DNA of 10,141 bases from Physocladia obscura (GCA_027596945.1 JADGJH010001407.1:1-10141), one strand, 5' to 3'. Shown: positions 1 to 8,830, counted from the first letter of the stretch. Notes: generated by a model not told the origin, from the sequence alone. Made by a program: numbers and translations.

Positions 1-80
1 TTTTTTTTTAAATTAAATTAAAAATTAAATTTTATTTATAATTTAAAAAATATAATAATAAATTTTTTATTAAAAAAAAA
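1..80. repeat. A/T-only low-complexity stretch
   Basis: The first 80 bases are A and T only, apart from the very end, with long homopolymer runs. This is simple low-complexity sequence and nothing in it suggests a gene. It may be the edge of a larger AT-rich tract cut by the window boundary. Confidence 0.8.
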
Positions 81-525
81 ACCAATAAGCTAACAGAGAG
101 ACAGAATCAGTCAATTAAATTCTGAGTCATAATTGCCATGATCATTATTCTTATCAATGATTAGGCAATCACTCTTACAGGTTGAATTGTTCTCAGCCCA
201 AATCTTGTGAGTATAAACTGTTGCAATTTGTTATTGGTTATCGCCAATCTTTCAGTCAAGTCAGAGAGAACAGATCTGATAGAAAAATCAATTGAATCAA
301 TTGCTTTGGCAAAAAAAATTGTGCATGTGAACTCTTTGGTCCCTGGAACTACTTTTTTTTTTTTTTGTTGAATTTTTTTTCAAGAATTTTTGCTTATGCC
401 ACGTATCTCTTCTTTGCAATATTTTTATCAAATCTCCAAACTATTTTTCTAAAAACTGATATCAAAATATTTGAAAAAGCTGTAATTGCCAAAAAGGCAA
501 AAGAAAAACTGTTTTACAGATTTAG
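81..525. other. AT-rich interval, no gene seen
   Basis: Nothing recognisable is present. The stretch holds a poly-T run at about 352-366. A short open frame from 365 to 589 begins at a TTG inside that run and has no family resemblance, so it is not called. One isolated CpG occurs near 243 and another near 401, in line with the general CpG scarcity. Confidence 0.5.
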
Positions 526-792
526 AATGAGCTATGTGCTTCTCATGTTGCCACTGGAGCTCTTGCTAGAAGTTCTGCAACAAGTGTAGAAATTGCAGAA
601 AATCCTGTGACTTCCACCTTTGTGTTAAGCTCTGCTGGAACCGCCTCTGATGAAACTGAAGATGGTTATAAAGTTTTTGCAGATTCTAACATAATTTGCC
701 CCTGTGAAAGCATTTCAAAATGTTCACGTATTTTCACACTTTGTTTGAAAAACTTTCCACTTACAATTTATTACAGGTACACCACTAAATAA
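526..792 (+). pseudogene. Unassigned short open frame, possible exon or gene remnant
   Basis: This frame is open for 88 codons between a TAG at 523-525 and a TAA at 790-792. Its first half has protein-like composition, rich in Ser, Thr, Ala and acidic residues (for example the stretch SSAGTASDETEDGYKVFAD). A short Cys-containing stretch follows (CPC, then SKCS). The last third is hydrophobic and less convincing. There is no obvious start codon in good context and I recognise no domain. The Cys residues could be former arginines, because CGN to TGN change is common elsewhere in the window. It may be an eroded exon of a transposon gene or chance. No neighbouring frame clearly continues it. Confidence 0.25.
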
Positions 793-1457
793 AAAGCACA
801 GCTTGAGTAGTAATTTTACTCCACTTGATGATAGACCAAACACACAATTCCTAGGAATATGGTGACCAAGTCCCAGATTGAGTCATTAACTCAATCAATA
901 TCAAAAGCAGTCACTTTCTCAAGTAAAATTACAATTTGTCTGCTAGAAATTATTTTTTCCAGGAAGCTCCTATTTTCAAATATTCTTTATCTCCAATTTT
1001 TAAAGCTTAGATGTTATTATTACATTGTTTTTTTTTGTTTTTTTTTTTTCAGAGCTGGAAAAAAAATATTTTCCACTCAGATCATCTTGAAAAATCCAAA
1101 ATGACAGCATTTCCTGTTACTTCAACATCTTTCTGAAACTACCTCACCATTTATTGGGAATTCAGCATTGTTATATCTTTACTTGAGACTGCTGATTCAA
1201 TGTCTATTTCAAATTAAATGCTAAATCTGCAGTTGATGTGCAGGCCTCATCAAACATCAAATGTATGCTAAAAACTAGATAAGATTTACAGGCTATGGAA
1301 TTTTTTTTACCTCAAAGTTCATTCATCTGACTTTGAATCTGCTTTTCCAACTAACAAGAGGATTGTTGCTGATTGATACTGCTGGGGCTCTAAAACTAAA
1401 ACAAAAATGTGTGAAACTACTCAAGGAACTAAATAACACTATCAAAATATAAAACAA
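793..1457. other. AT-rich interval with poly-T tracts, no gene seen
   Basis: Poly-T runs occur near 1027-1050, followed by an A-rich run near 1060. Short open frames in both directions lack family resemblance and start inside low-complexity sequence. Nothing here can be supported as a gene. Confidence 0.5.
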
Positions 1458-1649
1458 ATGGCTGGCTGGCGTGAGACTGTCAATAAACACTTTAAGGATT
1501 TCAATATTTTTTCTGGAATGTATTGTGGTAATCATGATCAGATCTTTCATGCAATTGCTCAGAGTACTCAATTCAAACTGCAATGTGGTATTTTCTATGA
1601 CATTTGTGGCAATTTTTTATGTGTCAAACAATGGAAATTACATGTTTGA
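1458..1649 (+). pseudogene. Unassigned short ATG-initiated frame
   Basis: A 63-codon frame starts at an ATG at 1458 and ends at a stop at 1647-1649. The composition is protein-like for about 55 codons and includes MAGWRETVNKHFKDFNIF near the start. Several Cys residues sit where arginine would fit if CpG decay has acted (contexts YCGN and QCGI). I do not recognise a domain. A second frame (from 1471) and a minus-strand frame overlap it and look like shadows. No intact partner frame is visible upstream or downstream. It may be a fragment of a transposon protein, and the call is weak. Confidence 0.2.
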
Positions 1650-2023
1650 CAATTCATACAATGACTTTTTACTTATTTTTTAACTATATAGTATTCACTT
1701 TTTTTTTAATACTTTGTTTGCTTTCTGGAGATAGTGGTGTTGTATTTGATGGTTGTGGAAAATTGGTTGGACAGTGGTGGTAATTCAATGATGATTTTTG
1801 AATTGCCACAAAGTTCCCAAGTCTTCACAAACCCCAAACCAACCTCTCATCCCAGATATAATAAATAAATATTTAATTCCAAATATATCTAAAAAATATT
1901 CTTAAATATTTTTTTTTTCATTTTTTCCAACTACTGGCCCTGTGTACAATTACATCCAGTCCACTACAGGTATTGGTAGCTTCTCTTCACCAGTTGCTCC
2001 AAGTTGAACCCTTCAAATGCTAG
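1650..2023. other. AT-rich interval, no gene seen
   Basis: Low-complexity T runs occur near 1700-1708 and 1911-1926. No frame with a recognisable product was found. The start of the decayed coding region at 2024 may lie somewhat further upstream, but I cannot define it. Confidence 0.4.
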
Positions 2024-2880
2024 ACTAATGAACTCAACACAATGTGGGCTGCTTGATTTCACAACTTAATTGACTGCTCAATTCCTGCTGTTCAGATCTT
2101 GTGTGAGGCCCTTCTTGGTGCACATCTACCCTTCCAGGAAAGTTTACCACAACTCATGATCCACAACAGCACTCTCTAGTACCATCAAGAAGCTGAATTA
2201 CTTGACCATGTGATTGTTCCACTGGTCTACCCACCAGCCATTCAGCCTCCCTACAAACCACCATGCAAACCACCACAAGTCAAGTGCGTTCAGAAAAAAA
2301 CTCAACTCCAGCTTGATAAACAGGCAATTGTGGAACACAAAAACATTCCTGACTATGTGGCTGGCACCATCTAAGTTGAGTTGGAGTTGGACAATGAAAT
2401 CTGGTTGTATCTGAAGTCAAGCACAGGCATTGACTGGAAGACATGCAATACAGTTATCAGGTGGACTCTTGGTGCTGTTACACATCATAAAGAATGCCTC
2501 AATTGTAGTTATACTCTCTCATATCTGCATGTATCTGAGTTCTCTGGTGTAGCTGATTTCTTATCAACCCAGTACTCAATGGTGGATCCTCCATCAGACA
2601 GAGTAACATGGGCTCAGTCTACACGATTTGCAACATGGTACCAAACAAAACAACTTTCTATGCTGACATGGAAAAAGCAGTGAGAGTTATCTAGCTGGAA
2701 TTTAAACATTTTCAGCAGCAGTCCAATGGATTCTGGATTGACCCAAACTGAATAATTCAACCTGTGTTGCATCCCCTCAGTCTCACATACATTACCCTGG
2801 TTGGTGCCCTCTCAGCAATTTCTCATGTAGGTGCAGGGTAATACACACAGTCACTTAACCATCACTTCCGTTTGAAACAA
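2024..2880 (+). pseudogene. Eroded protein-coding region, family not recognised
   Basis: One plus-strand frame stays protein-like from 2024 to about 2560, broken by TGA at 2054, TAG at 2177 and TAA at 2372. It includes a leucine/glutamate-rich segment around 2180-2215 (AELLDHVIVPLVYPPA), a Pro/Lys-rich segment around 2225-2290 (PPYKPPCKPP) and a charged segment after 2380 (LELDNEIWLYLKSS). From about 2580 the neighbouring frame takes over (NKTTFYADMEKAVRV, then EFKHFQQQSNGFWIDP, then HPLSLTYITLVGALSAISHV), with stops at 2692, 2749 and 2839. This fits one gene with a frameshift between about 2520 and 2580 and several C-to-T type nonsense changes. I do not recognise a domain, so no function is given. 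It may belong to a transposable element or be a decayed host gene. Confidence 0.5.
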
Positions 2881-3783
2881 AAACTTACTTTGAAACTTTC
2901 ATTTTATTTTGTTAATAACAGATTTGATTCCTAATGTATTTGAGGGCAACTCTGTCAATTCAAGACAGTGCTAGAGAAACACAAAAATAATAAAAACAAA
3001 ACTAAAAGAAAGAAAGCCTTTCTTATCAGACCTTTAAACACCTTTTTTGTTGCATCATAATTATGCAATTTTTGGCCCCAGATCCTATTGGTCAATCCAG
3101 TTCCAGTTTTCAACTTCCCCACATTGAATTTGAAATTGCACAAACCAGAAAACTATACAAGCCCAACTTTTTCCCAAAAACCCAAAATCCATAATAGAAG
3201 GCAAAAAGAAAGAAGAATCAAATATGAGATCAGATAAAGAAAGAAGAAAATAAAAGAGTAGGAAATAAGAAAATAAAGATAAAACAGAATAAAAAAGAGA
3301 AGAGGACACAAATAATAATATTCAATCATATTTATTGATCATCTTTTTTAGTTTTTTACTTTTGAGTTGGGAATTATTTTGGAAGTCTAATATTATTTTA
3401 TATTCTTATTACAATAAAGATACAAGAAAGTTACACTGAAGGCTGCTGTATTGGACTTACAGCAGGCCAGATATACATAGAAACTTTTTTTTTACACTTC
3501 TTTGACCCCTTTGCCTTCTATAACACTTGTGGAATGAGTTAGTGGATATTTTGCAGCAATAAATCATCCGTTGGAAGCCATATTCCCCAGGACTAAGAAA
3601 TGAGAGTATTACCAGATATGAAGTGGACTTGTTGCTGCCTAGACCACCAAATACAAGTTTGATACCCCCCATGTGGACACAAAAATTGGCAAAATGTGAA
3701 TTAAATTACAGAATAATAACTCACAATCAAAGACCCTTGTTAGTGTCAATATTTCATGTCCAAACAAGATTCAAGGTAATTGA
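2881..3783. other. AT-rich interval upstream of the transposase, no gene assigned
   Basis: No recognisable domain was found. The N-terminal part of a pogo/Fot1-type transposase (helix-turn-helix DNA-binding region and first catalytic Asp) would be expected within or before the right half of this interval, but I could not identify it. A plus frame at 3623-3835 is open but not family-like. Minus-strand frames at 2955-3309 come from T-rich complements of A-rich sequence. Confidence 0.4.
3196..3307 (+). repeat. Purine-rich low-complexity tract
   Basis: About 110 bases are made almost entirely of A and G with occasional T or C, in loosely repeating GAAAGAAG/AAATAAAG units. It resembles a microsatellite-like purine tract. 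The minus-strand complement gives a Ser/Leu/Phe-rich open frame that is explained by this composition. Confidence 0.6.
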
Positions 3784-4793
3784 GGACAATATTTCAGCTT
3801 TATTTCATTTGTTACTGCAAGTGGGGAGCAAATAATGGATGGTTTTGTCTTACCTGTCGAATTTGTGAACATCCAATTACAAAGCAAAATGACTTGTTTG
3901 CAACACAAAGACATCATTTTCACATTCTTCACATTTAGTAAAACATGATTCATGACAGAGGTGCAATGGAATGCTATTTTGATTGATCTGAAGTCAGTTT
4001 GGTCAGACCAACACAATGAACTCACTTCAGTTCTTTTGTGTGATAATCTTGGTGTGCACAAAACAGTTGACATTCTCACACAATGCTTTGAGATACAAAT
4101 TGCTGGGTTCTTTTTGCCACCAAACACAACCCATTTCTTGTAGCCATTGGACTCATTGGTTTTTACAAATATGAAACATACAATCTGTAGGTTATATCAA
4201 GAAAAATGAAGTTTTACCACAAAAGCACTGGCAAAAAGTGGGTAAATAACTTATCTCAATTGCTATTGAAGCTCAAGAGTCAATTTGTTGCATATTATTC
4301 AGTCTTTGTTTGAGCATACAGGAATTTTTCCATTTGATAAGAAAATCATTGTTTGAAATGCATTGGACAACATAAACGCTCAAAAAAGCAAAATCAGACA
4401 AAATAACACTGCAGCAAAAGCAATCATCAGCGTATTTGAATTGTCAGCTTCATTCACAGGTCAAGAAAGTCAATGTAAAGCCAAGTGGAATGTGTAAAAC
4501 TAAATAAGATTTATAGTTTCAATGAACTTCACCTAGGCAAACAGAAAGCTGTTGATGCATTTACAGAACAAACTCAAGCTAGGAAGCAAGCAAAAATTGA
4601 TAAGAAAAATGCCAAGATGACAAAACCTGTTTTTCATTGCAACAGTGCAAATAAAAATGGATGCTGCAGGCACTTGGCCGATGCTTGCAGAAAGTGCAAT
4701 GAAGCCATCCTGTGGTTTGCTGTTACTATGGTTGTAGGAATGGTTCAATGGAAGGCAACTGGAATGGAGACTGGAGTTGAGGTTTGGTCTTAG
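3784..4793 (+). pseudogene. Decayed pogo/Fot1-like DDE transposase (DD35D)
   Basis: A cut-and-paste transposase of the Tc1-mariner/pogo-Fot1 group (DDE_1 type), which would cut and rejoin element ends in the nucleus. In one plus frame, a segment near 3805-3860 (FVTASGEQIMDGFVLPVEF) matches the core beta-strand region. Near 4045 comes LLCDNLGVHK with the second catalytic Asp, then FFLPPNTTHFL, a stop, and PLDSLVF with the third Asp. The Asp-to-Asp spacing is 35 residues, as in fungal Fot1. Stops lie at 3946, 4141, 4207, 4243, 4267, 4354 and 4495. The frame changes near 4485, after which a Lys/Gln-rich basic tail runs to TAG 4791-4793. Cys residues in the tail sit where arginine is likely. The N-terminal DNA-binding part and first Asp were not found. 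The family call is firm and the ends are approximate. Confidence 0.85.
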
Positions 4794-5290
4794 GTCGTTG
4801 GAGCAATGTGTGTTATGTGCTTAATTAGAAGGGAGGCGTTGGCAGTCTACTATGCATTTAAGGCAATCTGGGTCAAATGGCTGACTTTTCTACAGTAGTG
4901 ACAGGTTTGAGTTTTGTGGGGCTGCTAGCTTTGAGAGTTGCGAGTCTGGAAGTTGTTACCTGGGTGGCGCAGCTTATTAAAGTTTTCGCGCCACTGGACA
5001 TTGAGCGCAGTGATTTGCTGGTTGTCAAAAGTGCTGTTGTTGTGAACCAGGATTAACTCAGTTGCTTTGGCGGTAACTGATGCGCTGACTTGAGCGACAG
5101 TGAGTTTAGTTCCTCCAATTGATGCTTGTGATAGAATTGCGTTGATTAACGGTGGCCAGTTTGTTCCGCTTGTAGGAAGTGATTCTAGGATTGTGACTAC
5201 GTGTTCTTTCACGACCTTGTTGGTGTCCTGCACGTTGGCAACTGGAGGGTGGATGTGACTGAATAGGCCTTGTATTTCCTCAACCCATCA
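4794..5290. mobile_element. CpG-rich retrotransposon fragment inserted between AT-rich layers
   Basis: By eye this block has about 16 CpG in 497 bases, whereas the flanks have about 0.2-0.3 per 100. It carries the copia-type Gag remnant on the minus strand. The left edge lies at the stop codon of the plus-strand transposase and the right edge lies where plus-strand protein-like sequence resumes. I could not find LTRs or a target-site duplication, so the ends are set by composition and loss of coding similarity. Confidence 0.5.
4864..5289 (-). pseudogene. C-terminal part of a Ty1/copia-type Gag with broken zinc knuckle
   Basis: The nucleocapsid/capsid protein of an LTR retrotransposon, which would package element RNA in virus-like particles. 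The minus frame opens after a TGA at about 5290 (WVEEIQGLFSHIHPP) and runs to TAG at about 4925. Residues resembling the copia Gag (UBN2-like) core include VVTILESLP, INAILSQASIGGTKLTVAQV and WRENFNKLRHPG. Past the stop comes a zinc knuckle, CHYCRKVSH, followed by a Cys one base out of frame (4864-4903). The expected pattern is C-X2-C-X4-H-X4-C; here one base is missing between His and the last Cys, and the usual Gly before His is Ser. No protease, integrase or reverse transcriptase follows. It lies antisense to the transposase upstream. The Gag call is good and the exact family is uncertain. Confidence 0.7.
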
Positions 5291-6140
5291 CACTGCTATC
5301 TGTTGCATATCAACCAGTTGATGATGGAATACCTTCTATTCCTGAACATGAAACATTAGAATCAACAATACAAGCTGCAATTACTTGAACAGCATTGTAT
5401 GCTTCAGTAACAGCACCACCAACAACAATCACACTATGCAAACATAATCTAACAAAAGCACTAAAACAACATGTAACTGCTGAAAAAATTATTCAAAATT
5501 AAAGAAATAGCAAAAGAAGGTGATGCTGAATGAATATTTAATGTAATCTGCTAACATAAGCCAAAATGACCCATCAAACAGTCTTTGTTTGAATTATCTC
5601 TACCACTGCCAACTTCAGAAAATCACATTAAACATCTCAGCACCAAAAAAGATCCAGAATTTCACTTACATGCAAAGATAGCAATATATATTTCCAAGGT
5701 GTCTGAGTCATATGCATCATCATTATGGAATTCTAAAACAGATGAAGCAGAATCAAATCAATGCAGTTGGTGTCCAAGTTGTTTTCTAAAGTTGAGAACA
5801 ACAACTGCAACTCATGAACAATTGTTAGCAAATGTGCCATAATTTCTACTCCAGCAAATATAATTCAGCTACCTATAACAGCTGATCCACAATGTGTAAA
5901 ATTTCTTCCTCTTGTTGCACAAAAAAAATTGATACTTTTGCTGAAGGAACAACAAACACATATGAATTACCAGGTCCCAAAAAATACTGGCATTGCAAAA
6001 TAACAGAACCAATCTTTTCTTACTTGGATACACTGGAAACAGAGCATTACAAGAAATTCATGAACATTATGAGGACCTTGGAAAGGAAAAATCACCAAAT
6101 TATTGAAAAGAAACAATATGATACTGAAAAGTCACAAAAG
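5287..6140 (+). pseudogene. Decayed coding region of unrecognised family
   Basis: Protein-like plus-strand sequence resumes directly after the Gag block. Segment 1 (5287-5500) includes YQPVDDGIPSIPEHETLEST and KHNLTKALKQHVTAEKIIQ, with one TGA. Segment 2 (about 5500-5842, next frame) includes FELSLPLPTSENHIKHLSTK and HAKIAIYISKVSESYASSLW. Segment 3 (about 5820-6000) includes LPITADPQCVKFLPLV and KKLILLLKEQQTHMNYQVPK. A charged stretch follows to about 6140, where two frames are both plausible; one (with TGA codons at likely former arginines) may run further, to about 6440. At least two or three frameshifts are needed to join these. I recognise no domain. It could be a second gene of the DDE element, the rest of another element, or a host gene remnant. 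Confidence 0.45.
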
Positions 6141-6595
6141 TAATATTATTGCTATGAAACATTCATGAAATTTATAAAATAATTTTCAAGGATGTTTATA
6201 ATGTATTACTTGGATGTAAATTTGTTTCCCAGTTGCAATTGCAGTGTCTACATTGATTGCCAATGCTCTCATCAAAACCAAATGAAAATATTAAACCAAG
6301 GTCAACCATTGCTTCTTATTTTTGAACATCAAAAACAAGTGAATTCAACAAAATTAAACCTGCTGGCTGGCGGCAACATACAGATGTGCAAATTTTCCCA
6401 ATATTTATCTACACTTTTGATTTGGTGGAGATTTCCTTACTTTACTTCTGTGTTTTGAACAGTTCCATTCTGTTTAATAGAGTTGAAAGCTTTTAGGAAA
6501 GAGTTGTCAGATTACAAGTCATCAGTTTTTGTACATTTTTGTAAGTCTGTTGTGGGTTTCACTATTTATAGTGCATTTACCACCACTTTGACATT
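6141..6595. other. AT-rich interval, possible tail of the preceding decayed gene
   Basis: One plus frame keeps some protein-like character between about 6150 and 6440, but it is interrupted by several stops, and I cannot separate it from chance. Nothing else recognisable is present before the tandem and inverted repeats that begin at 6596. Confidence 0.3.
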
Positions 6596-6615
6596 TTCCC
6601 CTTAGTTCCCCTTAG
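6596..6615. repeat. Perfect 10-base tandem duplication
   Basis: The unit TTCCCCTTAG occurs twice in immediate succession (6596-6605 and 6606-6615). It sits directly against the first hairpin of the fold-back cluster, and its last two bases overlap the hairpin arm. Confidence 0.9.
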
Positions 6616-6659
6616 AAAACTGGTGATATCACATCAATGGGATGATGTGACAGTTTTCT
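6614..6659. repeat. Two-part imperfect hairpin
   Basis: The outer arms AGAAAACTG (6614-6622) and CAGTTTTCT (6651-6659) are perfect complements. The inner arms TCACATCA (6629-6636) and TGATGTGA (6643-6650) are also perfect, around a 6-base loop. A 6-base one-sided bulge (6623-6628) separates outer and inner arms, giving 17 paired positions in 46 bases. Confidence 0.85.
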
Positions 6660-6711
6660 GAAGGTATTTCAATGGCCCTTTTTCCTGGTGCCATTGTATT
6701 GGTGCCTTTTC

Positions 6712-6733
6712 AATGGAATTCATCAATTCCATT
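6712..6733. repeat. Perfect 9-bp inverted repeat
   Basis: AATGGAATT (6712-6720) and AATTCCATT (6725-6733) are perfect complements with a 4-base spacer. It is one of several consecutive fold-back units. Shorter CAATGG/CCATTG pairs lie just to the left, around 6670-6716. Confidence 0.85.
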
Positions 6734-6743
6734 TGCCAATTGG

Positions 6744-6776
6744 ACAAAATTGTCAATTGAGCAAAATTGTAATTGA
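6744..6776. repeat. Imperfect 17-base tandem duplication
   Basis: Two adjacent copies share CAAAATTGT (6745-6753 and 6762-6770), each followed by AATTGA with one base difference in spacing. CAATTG also occurs at 6737 and 6754, so the copies can pair as well as repeat. Confidence 0.75.
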
Positions 6777-6800
6777 AATTAAAAAATAACAATGAAAAAT

Positions 6801-6846
6801 TGTTCATGGAAATTCTTGCAATCAACAACAAGAATTTCAATGAACA
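6801..6846. repeat. 18-bp-arm hairpin with 10-base loop
   Basis: The arms at 6801-6818 and 6829-6846 are complementary at 17 of 18 positions; the single mismatch is in the left arm at 6808. The loop is CAATCAACAA. A second, overlapping hairpin (AACAAT 6788-6793 with ATTGTT 6799-6804) competes for part of the left arm. This is the strongest fold-back in the window. Confidence 0.9.
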
Positions 6847-6951
6847 GAATTGAAAAGATTTTATATGAATAAAGATATTTATTATTACATTGTGATAACT
6901 TATTTAGACACCTCCTGCCATTGTTCCATTTATCCAAAAGCACAATCCATG

Positions 6952-6975
6952 CATTGTAAAGTGTCCTTTACAATG
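6952..6975. repeat. Perfect 9-bp hairpin
   Basis: CATTGTAAA (6952-6960) and TTTACAATG (6967-6975) are perfect complements around the 6-base loop GTGTCC. It lies about 100 bases right of the main fold-back cluster and may be part of the same structure or element. Confidence 0.85.
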
Positions 6976-7874
6976 ATCAATCAACAATACAAGTGTATAT
7001 ATGTGATTTGAATTGTATCTTTCTTATAAATAAAGTTTATGTATTGAAACAAATGAGAATTTGTTATATTGCATTATTGACACTCTGTGAGCGTGAGTGT
7101 GAATGTGATATTGTTTTATTGTGATAATGGTCATTGTCAATTAGTTGACATTGGAACTAAATAAAGTGTATTCTAAATAGCAAATTATAAATAATGTAAA
7201 TTTATAGTATTTATTGTGTGCTTGAACACACTCTGACATCTGAACTTGGATACTCTACTCAACCTGAAATATTTAACCATTTTTTGCAAGTTTTGGACAT
7301 CCAAACATCAACAAAAACACATACGGGATGTTATACTGCTAGAATAAATAAGGAATAAGATCTGTTGCCAGATTATCAAAAGATTCATGCAAGTTGCTGG
7401 AATAAGTTTGCAAATACCATTACTTTTATGCATTCATGACTTTGTTGAGAAAATTGAAATTTTCCCTGGTTTCTGAGTTAAGCATTTTCAAACACCAGAT
7501 TTTTTTTTTTTTAGTTTATTACTTTATTTTATTATATATATTCAGAACACTATAGTAAACATTTTTTTTCGTCTCAAACACCAGAATAAACCTCATCATA
7601 CATAATCATTAGAAAATTCATATCAAGATCAATTACATATAATATTGAGGATTTGTTGATGGAGTCTAAGACAGGATTGTCAGGAAAAAGCTTTCAGTTG
7701 AGTGGATCAAAAATCAATTTAAACAATGGAGAAAAGCAATGTAGAAACTCAGTTCTTAAAAGCAATTGTTGATTTGATTCAATATACACAAGATGAATAT
7801 ATTCAGGAAGGTGTTAGTGAACAGGTACTTTAAATGCTTTCGAAAAATCAAAGGAAGACTAAATTGATAAATTT

Positions 7875-7910
7875 GGAAAGAGAGAAGGAAAAAAAGAAAA
7901 AGAAAAAGAG
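7875..7910 (+). repeat. 36-base pure purine run
   Basis: An uninterrupted A/G run in which G recurs every two to eight bases. It is simple-sequence DNA. It lies about 130 bases left of the CpG-rich block. Confidence 0.75.
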
Positions 7911-8039
7911 CAACAAAATTCATTCAAAATTGAGTGAAGACATAAAATAATTTTTAAAAATTAAAACTATTTAAATAATTATGAAGTAACAGAAAAATAA
8001 AAAATTTGAGGGAATAGTATTACTAGAACTTACTGATAT

Positions 8040-8830
8040 CACAATTGCGGCGAGCACAGTGCGACAGTGAGGGAACTGACCAAGGGTACTATTTGACAAT
8101 TTTTGTAGTTGGTGTCATGATGCTGTGCAGCTGGTATGCCATTGCAGTAGTTACAGAGAATGACAGCACTGCACAAAGTCTGTGTGTCTGCACAATTGTT
8201 GTTTGTCTGCAACAGGGACAACTGGAAGTGCAAATTCGTTGGTGATACGAGATCTTTGATGGCATGGAAATACGCAATGTGATGGATGATGTGATGGAGA
8301 TTTTTGAGAGTTTATTGCTCCTTCGATGGCGCAAGTTCAGACACGACATGTTCAAGTTGCATTCAAATGTGGAAATCTTTTTTGAGCTGCTGCCTCCTGA
8401 CGCGCCGAGCACCAAGCCCATTAACAGCTGAAGCAATGACCCAGTGAACCTGCCAATTTGCGGCGCCGGCAAATCTTTTGGCTGCAACACATGTCTTGTC
8501 GCAGAGACGTGCGCCGCCTTGCCACTGCCTCACCTCAACGCCAACACAGTATTCACGCGCACGCCTGTGTTCTTTATCCTGTGTGCAAGCCACGCCAGTC
8601 AACCTGTTTGTTGCTGCCTGGATCCAGTTTCTCCTGCACAACCTCTTTGACCACAACCTTGACCTCTCTATAACCAAAACCGTTGGCTCACAGACTGTCA
8701 ATCCTTCCCTGCAGATTCCTTGCAGTGATCATGTCTACTCGCGTTGACCATTTCTTGAATGGTTTCCCAGCTCTGCAGGGACACTGTCAGTGAAGGCAGC
8801 GCTATTATTGACGATGATACTGCTGGCTAA
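8040..8830. other. CpG-rich block with unassigned open frames
   Basis: By eye there are about 29 CpG in 790 bases, about ten times the density of the flanks. A plus frame starting near 8045 runs with TGA interruptions at 8243 and 8429 to TGA at 8648-8650. Its most protein-like part is about 8255-8400 (VMDDVMEIFESLLLLRW, then KFRHDMFKLHSNVEIFFELL). Minus-strand frames at 8089-8490 and 8363-8701 are open as well, so the coding strand is not settled. A further plus frame covers 8478-8747. No domain was recognised. It is probably a younger transposable-element fragment, perhaps part of an LTR element, but this rests on composition only. Confidence 0.4.

Larger units (their letters stand above)
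6847..8039. other. AT-rich non-coding interval
   Basis: No gene is recognised. The interval contains the hairpin at 6952-6975, poly-T at about 7500-7513 and 7564-7570, and a pure purine run at 7875-7910. Open frames are short. A stretch near 7720-7840 has some protein-like composition but no clear frame or family. Confidence 0.45.

Noticed and set aside
365..589. 74-codon plus-strand frame starting in a poly-T run
   Set aside because: It starts at TTG within a homopolymer, has a hydrophobic, composition-driven sequence and shows no family resemblance.
2955..3309. Minus-strand frames rich in Ser, Leu and Phe resembling membrane segments
   Set aside because: They are explained by the complement of a purine-rich low-complexity tract.
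3771..4127. 118-codon minus-strand open frame
   Set aside because: It is the antisense shadow of the DDE transposase core, whose plus-strand motifs are unmistakable.
4533..4748. Minus-strand open frame that could have continued the Gag past its zinc knuckle
   Set aside because: The plus strand here is the basic Lys/Gln-rich tail of the transposase, with Cys at likely former arginines. The minus reading ends in featureless hydrophobic sequence and has no protease motif.
8089..8701. Two overlapping minus-strand frames of 133 and 112 codons
   Set aside because: Plus-strand frames over the same bases are equally open and neither side shows a known domain, so no gene was called on either strand. 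Open frames are expected where GC is higher.
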